A stretch of 64,000 nt of DNA from Bradyrhizobium erythrophlei (GCF_900142985.1 NZ_LT670849.1:4666501-4730500), one strand, 5' to 3'; counted from the stretch's first letter, positions 35,975 to 45,069 are shown. The notes: generated from the letters alone by a model not told the origin. Made by a program: numbers and translations.

Positions 35975-37573
35975 TTATGAGTTCATTGCCACCGTGGCCC
36001 TCACTGGAGACATACCATCCAGCTCGGCAATGCGGCGGTCAATCTCGCCGATCACGCGTTTCGAGAACGGCCCGAGGTGCATGTACAGCGCCATCAGCAT
36101 CACGATGTAACGCAGCGCACCTGGATTGGTCTTGGCGACTTCCACAAAGGTCTCCCAAAACGGCTCGCGAACCTCCGGGAGGGCCCGCATGATCTTGTAT
36201 ACGTTGTCGATGCCGCCAGGCCTCTTGCGCACATCGCCATCCGGCAGGTCGCGGCGCCGGTCGGACCGGTCGAGCATGGCTGCGAGACGCGACAGCCGTC
36301 CTGCATATGCTGCCGGACTGTAGACGTGCCGGAGCACGGCCTTGTAATCGGCAAGGATTTCACGAAGCGGACGCTTGGTATCGAAATTACAGCCGAGGGT
36401 GCACTGATCGCCCGCTTGCTCGACGTTCATGAGGTCATGGCCCCGGTGCAAGCGGCCTTCTGCGGCCAACCGCCGTGTGAGCTGTGTGCCAGGCAGCGCA
36501 TAAAGCAGTCCAACCATGCAAACTGGAATGCTCGCCTCCTCGATGAAGTCGGCCATTGCCTGTCCCATCGAGGCCTTTTCGTTGTCGAATCCGACGATGA
36601 AGCCGGCGGTGACGAACATGCCGTAGCCATAGATCTTGTGAATGCACTCGGCGATGTTGCGCCTGGTGTTCTGCTTCTTCTTCATCTGCACGAGCGTCTC
36701 GGGATCCGGGCTCTCGATGCCGACGAAAATCGCGAAGAAGTTCGCATCCTTCATTGCCTGCAACAGCTCGCTGTCGTCTGCGATGTTGATCGAGGCTTCG
36801 GTCGAGAATTCGAATGGATAGTCGTGCTCTTCCAGCCAAGCTTTGAGTCGCGGCAGCAGGGTGCGGAGGTTCTTCTTGTTGCCGATGAAATTGTCGTCGA
36901 CGAAATCGACGTGCCCGCGATAGCCGTGATCGTAGAGCGCTTGCAGCTCCGCGAGAATCTGATCGTTGGTCTTGGTGCGCGGCACGCGACCATACAGCTC
37001 GATGATGTCGCAGAACTCGCAGGTGAACGGGCAGCCGCGCGAATATTGCACACCGATGAAGAGATAGTGATGGAAGTTGAGCAGATCGTAGCGAGGCATC
37101 GGGCTCAGAGTGACATCGATTTTGAATTTCTCGGCGATGAACGCGCCCTTGCGCTCGCCGCCTTCCCAGGCGGCGATGAACTGCTCTATGACATGCTCGG
37201 CCTCGCCGATCACCTGGAAGTCCGCGTCCGCGTAAAGATGCGGGCTGGAGGAGACGTCCGGCCCACCGACACATACTGGCTTGCCGTGCAGGTGGGCGAG
37301 ATCGATCAGGTAGATGGCATCAGGCTGCTGGTTGAGCATTCCGCCGATCATCACAAGATCGGCCCAGTCGAGGTCCGCGTCTATCAAAGCCTCGGTATTG
37401 CGGTTGACGAGCCGGATGTCCCAATGCTTCGGCAACATGGCGGCGACGGTGATCAGGCCGAGTGGCGCCGCCGGATACTTCGCGCCGACGAGTTCGCAGG
37501 CTTCCGCATAGTTCCAAAACGAGTTCGGAACGAACTTCGGATAGATCATTAGGACGCGGCAGGGGATCGTCAT
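35975..37573 (-). CDS. B12-binding domain radical SAM protein
   Basis: The 532-aa protein has an N-terminal cobalamin-binding-like Rossmann domain (about 1-140; MIYPKFVPNSFW, VGGPDVSSSPHLY), a radical SAM core with CPFTCEFC (Cys181, Cys185, Cys188) binding the 4Fe-4S cluster, and a C-terminal DUF4070-like region. Enzymes of this layout carry out difficult methylations or ring reactions, for example in hopanoid or bacteriochlorophyll routes. Nothing adjacent identifies the substrate. The ATG at 37573 follows GGGAAAGAC. Confidence 0.88.
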   Translation of the reverse strand: MTIPCRVLMIYPKFVPNSFWNYAEACELVGAKYPAAPLGLITVAAMLPKHWDIRLVNRNTEALIDADLDWADLVMIGGMLNQQPDAIYLIDLAHLHGKPVCVGGPDVSSSPHLYADADFQVIGEAEHVIEQFIAAWEGGERKGAFIAEKFKIDVTLSPMPRYDLLNFHHYLFIGVQYSRGCPFTCEFCDIIELYGRVPRTKTNDQILAELQALYDHGYRGHVDFVDDNFIGNKKNLRTLLPRLKAWLEEHDYPFEFSTEASINIADDSELLQAMKDANFFAIFVGIESPDPETLVQMKKKQNTRRNIAECIHKIYGYGMFVTAGFIVGFDNEKASMGQAMADFIEEASIPVCMVGLLYALPGTQLTRRLAAEGRLHRGHDLMNVEQAGDQCTLGCNFDTKRPLREILADYKAVLRHVYSPAAYAGRLSRLAAMLDRSDRRRDLPDGDVRKRPGGIDNVYKIMRALPEVREPFWETFVEVAKTNPGALRYIVMLMALYMHLGPFSKRVIGEIDRRIAELDGMSPVRATVAMNS

Positions 37574-37665
37574 GTCTTTCCCGAAGGTTCGGCCACAGGG
37601 TGTCACGCAGTTCGTCGGGACTCAAGGGTTCGATTCGGTCCTCGGCTCGGCCATGCCGCCTGGCG

Positions 37666-37980
37666 CTATCGGACCATTCGATCAAGGCAGCCCGACGCGC
37701 AACCAAAAATTACCTCATTAGCCGCATTTTGGATCCGACAAGCCCTAATGCAGGCGCGTGTGGCATCGCTCCATACGACGCCCTTGATTTGAGATTTCGA
37801 CATACAGCGATTGATGCATGCCTTGTCGCCGTCGGGGCATTTCACCAAACACGCCGCAAGCCCATGTCGGTCCCCCTCTGAGAGCGCCGCTTCCTGGGCA
37901 GTCGCGAGCGGCAGCGTTATCGCGCCCATAATCCAAAGCACCGACAAGGTCGTCACCGCTATTTTGTGAAGATCCGCCAT
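37666..37980 (-). CDS. exported protein with four CxxxC motifs (104 aa)
   Basis: A signal peptide (about 1-28, ending LATAQ) is followed by four CxxxC pairs: CLVKC, CINRC, CIRAC and CASGC. The spacing suggests a disulfide-stapled helical hairpin protein in the periplasm or a metal-binding role. ATG 37980 is chosen over the GTG/ATG upstream because it gives a compact signal peptide. Confidence 0.75.
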   Translation of the reverse strand: MADLHKIAVTTLSVLWIMGAITLPLATAQEAALSEGDRHGLAACLVKCPDGDKACINRCMSKSQIKGVVWSDATRACIRACRIQNAANEVIFGCASGCLDRMVR

Positions 37981-38639
37981 TACCCAAACCCTCATTCTGG
38001 ATAGGTCGGTACACTACTAGGACTCGGGTCATTCGAATTTTCGGGCTCTCCAGCGAGAGTCCGATCTCGGATCCCGCGGTCCGCGGCTTGCCCTCGTGAC
38101 GGTCGGATCCTCGATTCTCAAGATCGCACGATCTTCCTGGCCAGCCGACTGTATCCGACAACGTCCGCCGCCAAAATCGGATTACCTTCTTCGTAGCGTG
38201 ACGCGAGAATCGCGGCGAATACGTGTCTCCAGACGCGGACTGATGTTGGTATTTGGCACTGGCGTCCAAGCCGCTCTTCTTGGAAAGAGTAGCCGGCCCA
38301 AGACGACTTGCCAAGGCAGGCGAAGGCGTCAGTTGCGAACCGGGCCGTGGCCAATCGGAGGTTCAATTCTGTCATGCCAAGAGTGAACCGCGTTGAAGTA
38401 ACAGCGCTACCATGACTAACCTGACTAGGCGTTAGGGTACGGTAACGTCCGCTGTGGCCTTAAGCGAAATAGATTACGCTCATCGAATGTTATGGAAGAA
38501 TTGAGCCACTCGTTGGTCACTCCGAAGCACCTGTCCAAAACCTTCGAACGAGCCAATGCTGAGCGCCCGTCCTTCAGACCTTCTCTATCAAGTGAACTTC
38601 GACCGGAAATCCCATTAGCTGAATATCGCCGCATGGCTA
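37981..38639. other. intergenic region, no reliable gene
   Basis: About 660 bp without a convincing gene. A plus-strand frame (38492-38719) could encode an N-terminal piece joined by a frameshift to the next gene, since it runs into its start in another phase, but this cannot be settled from the sequence. Confidence 0.35.
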
Positions 38640-39056
38640 TTGCTCGCGTTGGCTTTCTACGAAAGCCCGGAGGTTCTTACGGGCGCTCAGCGGCTAATCC
38701 AGCGTGGCATCGAGTTTGATGAGGCGGCCGACAGGCAGCTTGCCAGCGCGCTTCGGCTCGATTGCCTTGCTTGGTCAGCGTTGCAGTTTACGGGAGGTCC
38801 CGAAGCACCGTCACCGACGATCGCGGCGGCGTTGCAAGGCGGCGTCGAATTGCTCGAAGTTCAATTCCGCCAATGCAATCACACGGAACTTATCGACTTA
38901 GCTTTGGTGATTTGGCCGCGTGAGCGGCCTATCCACACCTTAAGGCGCGCCCTCTATTGCGCTAAATGTCTGAAGAACTATCAGAGGAAACGCCGGCCAG
39001 ACCTGATCGGCTTACGGGTTCGCCAGAACCCCGATCCGACGTCACCGATGAAATGA
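38640..39056 (+). CDS. hypothetical protein with C-terminal zinc-knuckle pattern
   Basis: About 138 aa from a TTG. The N-terminal half is helical (ALAFYESPEVLTGAQRLIQRG). The C-terminal half has FRQCNHTELIDLALVIWP and LRRALYCAKCLKNYQRKRR, giving C-x-H and C-x2-C ligands for zinc. The TTG start and lack of SD leave the 5' end in doubt; a frameshift from an upstream frame is possible. Confidence 0.5.
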   Translation: MLALAFYESPEVLTGAQRLIQRGIEFDEAADRQLASALRLDCLAWSALQFTGGPEAPSPTIAAALQGGVELLEVQFRQCNHTELIDLALVIWPRERPIHTLRRALYCAKCLKNYQRKRRPDLIGLRVRQNPDPTSPMK

Positions 39057-39098
39057 ACAAGTACGTCAAGACGACCGTGGTCCGATCCGGAGGCCGCG

Positions 39099-39317
39099 AT
39101 GAAGAAAATTTTGGAAATTGCCAACGGCGTTGAAGCCGTGCAGGACGGCCGCATCCATATCGAGAAGATCAACGGGCCATTCCTGTTCACGCATGGCGCT
39201 CTGCCTGCGCAGTACAGCGCGGGACTAAAGCTCGCGATCGAGCGCGGCTTCCTCATGATGCATGAAAGCGGGACTTACGTGAAGTTCACGCAAGCTGGGT
39301 CAGACTTGTTCGCGTAG
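39099..39317 (+). CDS. small hypothetical protein (72 aa)
   Basis: The ATG at 39099 follows CCGGAGG. The protein begins MKKILEIANGVEAVQDGRIH and reads on as IEKINGPFLF, LPAQYSAGLKLAIERGFL, YVKFTQAGSDLF. It looks like a compact alpha/beta (winged-helix-like) fold. Unknown function; strong SD supports expression. Confidence 0.7.
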   Translation: MKKILEIANGVEAVQDGRIHIEKINGPFLFTHGALPAQYSAGLKLAIERGFLMMHESGTYVKFTQAGSDLFA

Positions 39318-39335
39318 AGGCTTTGTCAGATACGT

Positions 39336-39539
39336 CTATTGCAGACTGGTGAGCCCGGCTTCGATCACTTCCAGTTCGCTATCAAGCAGACGGGAGAGAT
39401 ATCCTGTATCGAAAGCGTCGCTGTTTTTGCCCTTCAGGGCATTTCGAAGTCCTTGCCGATGTTCGCGGAGTTCTTCGATCTTCACGCGATCCTTCAAGCG
39501 CACATACCCATCAACGATCAGTTTAACAGCTTCGGACAT
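39336..39539 (-). CDS. small helical protein, MSEA-family copy B (67 aa)
   Basis: It starts MSEAVKLIVDGYVRLKDRVK, contains EELREHRQGLRNAL and ends SELEVIEAGLTSLQ. It aligns along its length with the product of 22756-22977. GGAGTTAGGTG precedes the ATG at 39539. Likely an all-helical cytoplasmic protein. Confidence 0.7.
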   Translation of the reverse strand: MSEAVKLIVDGYVRLKDRVKIEELREHRQGLRNALKGKNSDAFDTGYLSRLLDSELEVIEAGLTSLQ

Positions 39540-39755
39540 CACCTAACTCCAGACCTCAAAGGGTTTGATCCGGCGAGCTTTTTCTCGGATTTTCCGATTG
39601 CGTGCAAGAGTGAACGGGAGCGCGCCTCAGCCGGGAAATGATCACAAGTGCACACGAAAAGACTTCCTCGGCCAAGCTTTCCCCGGCGCGAGGAACAACC
39701 GGCCAGAGGACGACGTTGACCAGCCGTATCATCCCCCATGATACGCCCCCTGAAC

Positions 39756-39792
39756 GGCCTCAGCGTTTCCCCCGGCGCTGAGGCCTTTTATT
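39756..39792 (+). terminator. Rho-independent terminator
   Basis: GGCCTCAGCG / CGCTGAGGCC gives a 10-bp stem followed by TTTTATTT. A second perfect hairpin, GTATCAT / ATGATAC, lies just upstream (39726-39744). No clear gene precedes it on this strand; a 46-codon frame from 39638 ends in the stem, or a short RNA may be made here. Confidence 0.75.
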
Positions 39793-39930
39793 TGCAATCT
39801 CGCCGGCCTGTAATTTTGGGTTCCGGACACTGGAACCTGCTGGGCCTTTCCGCGTAATTCACAGGCCGTGAACTTGCCCGGTCGGAATGCAGCCGGGAAA
39901 ATTCGGGGTTTCAACTCTGAGGGGTCTTCG

Positions 39931-40149
39931 ATGATGATCGAGGGAAGCTTCGAGCCGCGAGTGCAGGCAAATATGGATGTCGCGCTTGAAAGGGTTTGCG
40001 GAAAAGCGCCTGACGGCCAGCGACATGACGTTCGAAAACGTGTCGCCAAAGCAATTCTGCAATGCGCTAAAAGCGGAAAGACGGCCCTTGGAGCGTTGAC
40101 CGAGGCCGGCGAGAAGGCCCTTTGGCGTATACCTAATAAAGTAGCCTAA
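39931..40149 (+). CDS. small hypothetical protein (72 aa)
   Basis: ATG 39931 follows GAGGGG. The protein begins MMIEGSFEPRVQANMDVALE and contains DVRKRVAKAILQCAKSGKT, LGALTEAGEKALW. It is helical and similar in kind to short rhizobial proteins that contain a single domain of about 60 residues. Function unknown. Confidence 0.7.
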   Translation: MMIEGSFEPRVQANMDVALERVCGKAPDGQRHDVRKRVAKAILQCAKSGKTALGALTEAGEKALWRIPNKVA

Positions 40150-40210
40150 ATTCGATCGCTGGTACTTTCGAGCCGCTCGTAAAACAAAGGCATATTCCTA
40201 TATCGGGACT

Positions 40211-40802
40211 ATGCCCCAATTTGATTTTTGCATTCCTACAGTCGGCAAAACTGTGCCCGCCGGCGCAGACTGGTTTCACGAGATTAAATACGACGGCTAT
40301 CGGCTGCGCGTCGAGCGGGATCGTCCGTGCGCCTGATCACGAGAGGCGGCCACGACTGGACGAAGCGCTTCCTGTGGACCGCCGAGGCCGCGTTAAAGAA
40401 CCGCCGCAAACAGTTCGTCATCGACGGCGAGGCCGTGATCCTTGGTCTTGACGGTGTGTCCGATTTCAACTTCATTCCCGCCGACAGAACGGCGAAGTTC
40501 AGCTTTGCGCATTTGACGTGCTCGCGCTCGACGGCGACGACCTTCGAGACCTCCCGCTTTCGATGCGCAAGACGCATCTTGAGCGCCTGCTACACGGCCG
40601 CCCCGACGGCATCTTCGTCAACCCGTTCGAAATCGAAGCCATCGGCCCTGAACTTTTCCGGGCCGCGTGCAGCACGGGTCTCAAAGGTTTGGTTTCTAAG
40701 CACAGCGATCGCCCGTACCGAGGCGGACGATCGCCGCACTGGATCAAGGTGAAGAACCGATCGCATCATGCCTTTGATAGAGTAGCGGAGAACTTTCGAT
40801 GA
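40211..40802 (+). pseudogene. ATP-dependent DNA ligase (LigD/LigC-like), double frameshift
   Basis: Three frames in turn encode one ligase adenylation domain. The first has MPQFDFCIPTVGKTVPAG and the catalytic-lysine motif EIKYDGYRLRVERD. The second has VRLITRGGHDWTKRF and FVIDGEAVILG. The third has LALDGDDLRDLPL, GLVSKHSDRPYRGGRSPHWIKVKNR. Shifts lie near 40320 and 40490. The order of motifs is intact, so this is a decayed ligase gene. Its last frame overlaps the next ATG (ATGA). Confidence 0.88.
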
Positions 40803-40963
40803 CGACGACAGTTGCGAGGCTTCTCGCACAGAAAGAGGCTTTATTGGCACGCCTCGAAGAACAGCCCGGCGACAGCGAGCGAGCGCTGATCGAGGCGACT
40901 TTGGCGAAGATCGACACCGCGTTGAACTTGCTGGACAGTGCTGGCCCCGGCGAGCCCACCTAA
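40799..40963 (+). CDS. small coiled-coil protein between ligase and SRAP (54 aa)
   Basis: ATG 40799 overlaps the ligase stop; its own stop is directly followed by the GTG of the SRAP gene. It begins MTTTVARLLAQKEALLARLE and continues ALIEATLAKIDTALNLLD, a short helical hairpin. Zero spacing on both sides indicates a tightly coupled operon related to DNA repair. Confidence 0.7.
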   Translation: MTTTVARLLAQKEALLARLEEQPGDSERALIEATLAKIDTALNLLDSAGPGEPT

Positions 40964-41626
40964 GTGTGCAACCTTTACAGCATCACGACCAACCAAGCCG
41001 CGATGATCGCGCTCTTTCGCGTCATGAACCGCTATGTCGGCAACTTGCCGCCAATGTCGGGCGTGTTTCCTGACTACCCAGCCCCGGTCATTCGCGAAGC
41101 CGACGGTGGCCTTGAACTAACGATGATGCGTTGGGGAATGCCGCCGCCGCCACGGACAGGCGGCCCGCCCGTCACCAACATCCATGATACGTCATCGCCG
41201 CACTGGCGGATGTGGCTAAAGCGTGAGAACCGTTGCCTTGTGCCCTTCAATAGCTTCGCCGAATACGCGCCAGAACCGAACCCTGAGACGAAGAAAAAGG
41301 ATGTTGTTTGGTTCGCACTCAACGATGATCGTCCGCTCGCCACGTTCGCCGGCATCTGGACGACGTTCAACGGCGATCGCGGGACGAAGTCAAAGCCTGT
41401 GCCCGGCCCGCACCAAATCTATGGCTTCCTGACGACGGCGCCGAATGCCGTCGTCGAATCGATCCATCCGAAGACCATGCCCGTGATCCTGACGACGGAC
41501 GAAGAACGTGAGGTCTGGTTGCGAGCGCCGTGGGATGAAGCAAAGGCGCTGCAACGACCGCTGCCGGACGGTGCGTTGAAGATAGTGATGCGTGGCGCAG
41601 ACAAGGAGGACATCTTAGCCGCATGA
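40964..41626 (+). CDS. SRAP-domain protein (HMCES/YedK family)
   Basis: The 220-aa SRAP protein should form a thiazolidine crosslink to abasic sites in single-stranded DNA through Cys2. Cys2 follows the initiator directly (MCNLYS). NSFAEY carries the conserved Glu (residue 100), and [10 protein letters not shown] carries the conserved His. The GTG start at 40964 is fixed by Cys2. It is the third gene of a coupled ligase-microprotein-SRAP unit. Confidence 0.93.
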   Translation: MCNLYSITTNQAAMIALFRVMNRYVGNLPPMSGVFPDYPAPVIREADGGLELTMMRWGMPPPPRTGGPPVTNIHDTSSPHWRMWLKRENRCLVPFNSFAEYAPEPNPETKKKDVVWFALNDDRPLATFAGIWTTFNGDRGTKSKPVPGPHQIYGFLTTAPNAVVESIHPKTMPVILTTDEEREVWLRAPWDEAKALQRPLPDGALKIVMRGADKEDILAA

Positions 41627-41853
41627 AGGAACTCTCCGCCCCCCGAGAGCCTCGATCGGCGCGAAGCATCTTCAGTTTTGCCAGAAAAAATCCCCCGTCG
41701 GGGCGATGCCGGCGGGGGTGAGATTTCGGGTGAAACCCCAAGGCCCAACGAAGGGCAGCCTTTAGATTCCTGACAATCGAACAGCGGCAGCTCTAAACAA
41801 GCAAGTCTAAGAGTTGGGCAGCCGGCCAGCAGATTTCATGTTGTGAAAACCGT

Positions 41854-42069
41854 CTAGATATCATCCAGCGGTATGACGCAGATACCTATGCCGTCCTCAG
41901 TGGTGACCGAGATCGAGTAGTTCTGCCCTGATAATTCTGGCCGCTCCGCGCGCAACGAGCGCGCCAGCTTTATCGCCTCGATCTGCGCGATGGTGTCGTC
42001 GATCAACTCATGTAGGCCGTAGTCGGAGACCCTTCGGCTGTCGACGAGCTTGAAATGGTAGCGCGGCAT
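41854..42069 (-). CDS. DUF6894-like small protein (71 aa)
   Basis: It starts MPRYHFKLVDSRRVSDYGLH, then ELIDDTIAQIEAIKLARSLRAE and ends SISVTTEDGIGICVIPLDDI. The MPRY.F start with a central helix and C-terminal beta hairpin fits DUF6894. Relatives at 20366-20605 and the broken 47583-47681. Confidence 0.8.
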   Translation of the reverse strand: MPRYHFKLVDSRRVSDYGLHELIDDTIAQIEAIKLARSLRAERPELSGQNYSISVTTEDGIGICVIPLDDI

Positions 42070-42116
42070 CTGTCCTATATTGCAAATTGAATGCCATGAC
42101 GGCTTGGAGGACGCCG

Positions 42117-42377
42117 ATGACAGCATCTTACGTAGATTTCACCGCGGCCGCGTTCGCGTTTGCGGCGGCCGTCCTTTGGTTCTATGCGGCCTTCGGCACT
42201 GATGTTTACGTAGAGGAACAAGACGTCGCACGCGGCGACGTCATCGTTTCAAAGAAGGGGCGCCTTTATGACGTCAGAGCATCGATGATAAAACAATCGA
42301 GGTGGATCAGTTATGCAGCCATCGCCGCGGGCATCGCTGCGGCTCTTCAGTGCATTGGTCTCATGATGAAAGGCTAA
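42117..42377 (+). CDS. two-TM small membrane protein (86 aa)
   Basis: It has an N-terminal TM helix (FTAAAFAFAAAVLWFYAAF), a central soluble part (VYVEEQDVARGDVIVSKKGRLYDV) and a second TM helix (ISYAAIAAGIAAALQCIGLM). ATG 42117 follows GGAGG. It may be a small envelope sensor or transporter accessory; unknown. Confidence 0.7.
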   Translation: MTASYVDFTAAAFAFAAAVLWFYAAFGTDVYVEEQDVARGDVIVSKKGRLYDVRASMIKQSRWISYAAIAAGIAAALQCIGLMMKG

Positions 42378-42547
42378 CCAAGATCGGTGACTACCGCGGT
42401 TCAGAAATAGTTCCGGCGCGCGCGGTCGCCCGCGACGTCGCCCGGGCCGAAGCCCTTGGCGCCGATCTGGACCGCGTCGCCGGGACGTCGCTGGACATGG
42501 GCGCCGAACTGGACGCGCTGGTCAGCAATGGCGCGTTCCAGATTTAA
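42378..42547 (+). pseudogene. fragment of unknown coding sequence
   Basis: The frame reads KIGDYRGSEIVPARAVARDV, ARAEALGADLDRVAGTSLDMGAELDALV with natural composition but no start codon after the preceding stop. It is probably the tail of a lost gene. Confidence 0.3.
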
Positions 42548-42660
42548 CTTTTGTGGTCGCTATTTAGCTTAACGATCGACTTTAGTTGCGCCGCTATTTT
42601 TAGACGCTCAAAAGTTCGCTAGTCGCGAACACAGACCCCCATCCGTTTCCGCGATGAGAA

Positions 42661-42686
42661 GCCGCCGCATCCCCCAATGCGGCGGC
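42661..42686 (+). promoter_or_regulatory. perfect 10-bp hairpin upstream of small gene
   Basis: GCCGCCGCAT and its exact complement ATGCGGCGGC flank a 6-nt loop, 28 bp before the ATG at 42714. There is no T-tract. It could be a 5' UTR structure or a terminator of an upstream transcript. Confidence 0.5.
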
Positions 42687-42713
42687 TTCGGCAAAGCTGG
42701 CATGGGTGCGGCG

Positions 42714-42893
42714 ATGAAGAAAGAAGACCTAAAGGAAATGGCCAGTCGTTGCAGGCTTATCGCCCGCAAGGCGGACAAATTCACAAGGATACGACTGCTC
42801 GAACTGGCTTCGAAATACGAAGCACAGCTTGAACGCCGATCGCCGCCCGTCAAAAGCGCATACCGCAATGACCACCGCGGCAAAGGGCAATAA
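42714..42893 (+). CDS. small helical protein (59 aa)
   Basis: It begins MKKEDLKEMASRCRLIARKA, then FTRIRLLELASKYEAQLERR and a basic tail. The pattern (two helices with a conserved SRCRLIA block) resembles short rhizobial proteins of unknown function. It is 14 bp upstream of the PilZ gene. Confidence 0.6.
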   Translation: MKKEDLKEMASRCRLIARKADKFTRIRLLELASKYEAQLERRSPPVKSAYRNDHRGKGQ

Positions 42894-42907
42894 GAACTAA
42901 GGCGCTC

Positions 42908-43192
42908 ATGGCTGCAATGAACGATACTTCCTTCGAGGATGAGTTCGAACGCAGAACCTCGAAGCGGATAAAGCACAATCGAGGCGCGCTCCTCCGCATT
43001 GCAGGGCTACGCAACCTCTTCGAATTGACGGTACGTGACGTATCGGATCGCGGTATCGCCGTTCGGCTACATATCGACCTGCCGCTGCTCCCAGTCGACT
43101 TTGACATATCCGATAACGGATTTCGGTCGGCCCAGCATTGTCGACTAATCTGGCGCCAAGGCAGTTTTGTCGGCGCCGAGTTTGTCGATTAG
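42908..43192 (+). CDS. PilZ-like domain protein (94 aa)
   Basis: A single domain with RRTSKRIKHNRGALL at the N-terminal region, TVRDVSDRGIAVRLHIDLP in the middle and CRLIWRQGSFVGAEFVD at the end, the PilZ beta-barrel pattern. PilZ domains bind cyclic di-GMP through RxxxR and DxSxxG; here R...R and DVSDRG are visible, so binding is plausible. Confidence 0.78.
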   Translation: MAAMNDTSFEDEFERRTSKRIKHNRGALLRIAGLRNLFELTVRDVSDRGIAVRLHIDLPLLPVDFDISDNGFRSAQHCRLIWRQGSFVGAEFVD

Positions 43193-43229
43193 CGTTTAAT
43201 CGATCTGGTTAGAGGAATATATTCTTACG

Positions 43230-43358
43230 ATGAAACCAAGATTGCTAATTCTTGCTATCGCTCTAGTGGTCGCGAGCGTGCTGTTTGCACGAACCGCGAC
43301 GGACGCAAAGACGTGTGGTTTTTGGGGTCCAATTTCGGAAGGCGTGTCCTGCCGATGA
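43230..43358 (+). CDS. tiny exported Cys protein (42 aa)
   Basis: ATG 43230 follows AGAGGA. The peptide is a signal sequence (MKPRLLILAIALVVASVLFA) plus a short mature part with TCGFWGPISEGVSC, two Cys able to form a disulfide. Possibly a small periplasmic peptide. Confidence 0.6.
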   Translation: MKPRLLILAIALVVASVLFARTATDAKTCGFWGPISEGVSCR

Positions 43359-43974
43359 TCCCAAGCGCTCTCGAATAGGACGCCGCCCCCCGCGCGGGGC
43401 GAGATTGCCCGTAGCGGGGACACACTTCGAAAAAGCCCCGGGGTTCCGAAACGAAACTCCGGGAAAATGACGGCAGCCGACGTTGGACTAACAACCCAAG
43501 AGATTTTCGAGGCCCGCCAAGATCAGGGACGCCGAAACGCGCGGCCCGGGCATCGTTCGGGCCGTTATCGATGCGATCGGATATAACTATGCGAAGCCTC
43601 AAGATAGCAGGTACATCAACTCAGCTGTTGAAAGCAGGTAACTCGCAAGCCCGATCAATTGGGCCGCTTCGTTCCGGCCGATCGCGACGTCCCTATGGCT
43701 CGGCGGATTGCGAGCGTAAACTGGCTGGCATAATGGTGCATGAGCGCTCGGCTCTTCCCATCGATATTTCTCAAGTACGTCCGGCAGACCTATCTGCGGG
43801 ACCACGAAAGTGACTTGGGAACCAAGTGTCTCAAATTCAGTGCCATTTTCGCAACATCTGACAAAAAAGGCTGCCTGGACTGCCAATTCCCAGTCTATCC
43901 ATTGCCGCCGTGGCGAGCGTCAGGGTATTTTTATGTTAAATTCCAAGATATCTCGATTCACTGGGGGACTTTCG
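43359..43974. other. intergenic region, no reliable gene
   Basis: About 616 bp with no convincing ORF. It includes CCCCGCGCGGGG near 43388, a short self-complementary run. Confidence 0.35.
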
Positions 43975-44172
43975 ATGTTGAAATTCGTGATCCTGGGCGT
44001 CGCTTCTCTAGCCTTCGTGGGAACAGCAGCTGCTGCCGACCTCCCACGAGCTCAGCCTCAGCCGGTCGCCGCGCCGGTAGGCAAATATCCCATGGGTAAA
44101 TATCCCGTCGGCAAGAGCCCGCTAGGCAAATATCCCGTTGCGGCCCCGGCCCCGCTAGTGACCAAAGGTTGA
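43975..44172 (+). CDS. exported GKYP-repeat protein (65 aa)
   Basis: A signal peptide (MLKFVILGVASLAFVGTAAA) is followed by a Pro/Gln-rich linker and the repeat run GKYPMGKYPVGKSPLGKYPV, then a Pro-rich end. The ATG at 43975 follows GGGGGAC; an ATG at 43933 is less likely. The short Lys-Tyr-Pro repeats suggest an envelope-associated or amyloid-like peptide, function unknown. Confidence 0.65.
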   Translation: MLKFVILGVASLAFVGTAAAADLPRAQPQPVAAPVGKYPMGKYPVGKSPLGKYPVAAPAPLVTKG

Positions 44173-44265
44173 TCTAATATCTATTCGTGCGTCGGCCAGT
44201 TTCGTTTTTGGAGTGGGGGACATCGGGGTCCGGAATCGATAACGATGAACCGATCCACTAGCCCC

Positions 44266-44400
44266 TCAACGTCTCGCCAGCGCTTTTGGCTTTCTCAGCC
44301 ACATCCGCTTGGCCTTTGCCTCGGCACGCTTTTTGAGCTCAGCCTTGATCTTTTCGATCAGGGTTGGCTCTGACGTCTGAATTTTAAGGGTGGAGTTCAC
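44266..44400 (-). CDS. small basic helical protein (44 aa)
   Basis: GTG 44400 follows a strong GGAGGG site. The peptide has EPTLIEKIKAELKKRAEAKA and ends in KRMWLRKPKALARR, highly basic. Possibly nucleic-acid binding. Confidence 0.55.
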   Translation of the reverse strand: MNSTLKIQTSEPTLIEKIKAELKKRAEAKAKRMWLRKPKALARR

Positions 44401-44750
44401 GTGCGCGCCCTCCGATTAGCTCTACTTAGCAAGCTAGTCCAATTTGGCCACACACGCAAAAGCCGCCAAGGCTTTCCCTCGACGGCTTATGTCGTCGCGT
44501 TGCACTTGCGTAGAGTTAGCCGCGCCGAGCGGTGCTCGGACGTAGCCTGAGCCTGCTAGCCACCGGCCGCAATGCCTTCATCGAATGAGGCGTTCGATGC
44601 GTTGCCGGCGTGTCGGGTCCAACGTAGCCCGATGCAGAACAAGTTGTCACTGGCGACGGTCCTTATCAAGCCAGCGGTGCTGTCCCATCGATGAAATGGA
44701 AAAGGGCGACCCTCGCGAGCCGCCGCTCTTCAGCTAAGGGCCAGTTTCGA
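44401..44750. other. intergenic region, nothing recognised
   Basis: 350 bp without convincing ORFs or structured repeats. Confidence 0.35.
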
Positions 44751-44927
44751 TTAGCGCGAAAGTTGAATTCTTAGCAAAGCCTCCTGTAACGCCTCCATCG
44801 CCCGTCGAAGGTGCGAAGATGCTTCGCCCTCCTCCTTTTCTTTCGCGACGATAACCAGCAACGTCTCTTCTGCCGCTTTGAGCTTCTGGATATCGCTGGA
44901 TGCTGGATTCGACTGCGAAGGACGCAC
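44751..44927 (-). CDS. small coiled-coil protein (58 aa)
   Basis: The frame from GTG 44927 gives SSDIQKLKAAEETLLVIVAK, EKEEGEASSHLRRAMEALQE and ALLRIQLSR. The heptad-like composition is strongly protein-like, more so than the competing frame beginning three bases away. The start codon is uncertain. Confidence 0.5.
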   Translation of the reverse strand: MRPSQSNPASSDIQKLKAAEETLLVIVAKEKEEGEASSHLRRAMEALQEALLRIQLSR

Positions 44928-45069
44928 GGCTCACCGCCCGGAGGCTGGAACTGCCGCGGACCGCTGCCCTTCCGACGGCGGAGTGGCGGGGTGGCCCAAG
45001 CAGAAACGGCTTTTCGGCTGGTTATTCCTGCGGCAGAATAGCTAACGTGCGGCTATAGGAGTCGAGAAA

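Noticed and set aside
36077..37552. 491-codon plus-strand frame opposite the radical SAM gene
   Set aside because: It is antisense of a gene with clear Cys motifs and has no protein-like pattern.
39638..39778. 46-codon frame ending in the terminator stem at 39756
   Set aside because: No SD or known family, and its Pro/Arg-rich product is typical of chance frames; noted only with the terminator.
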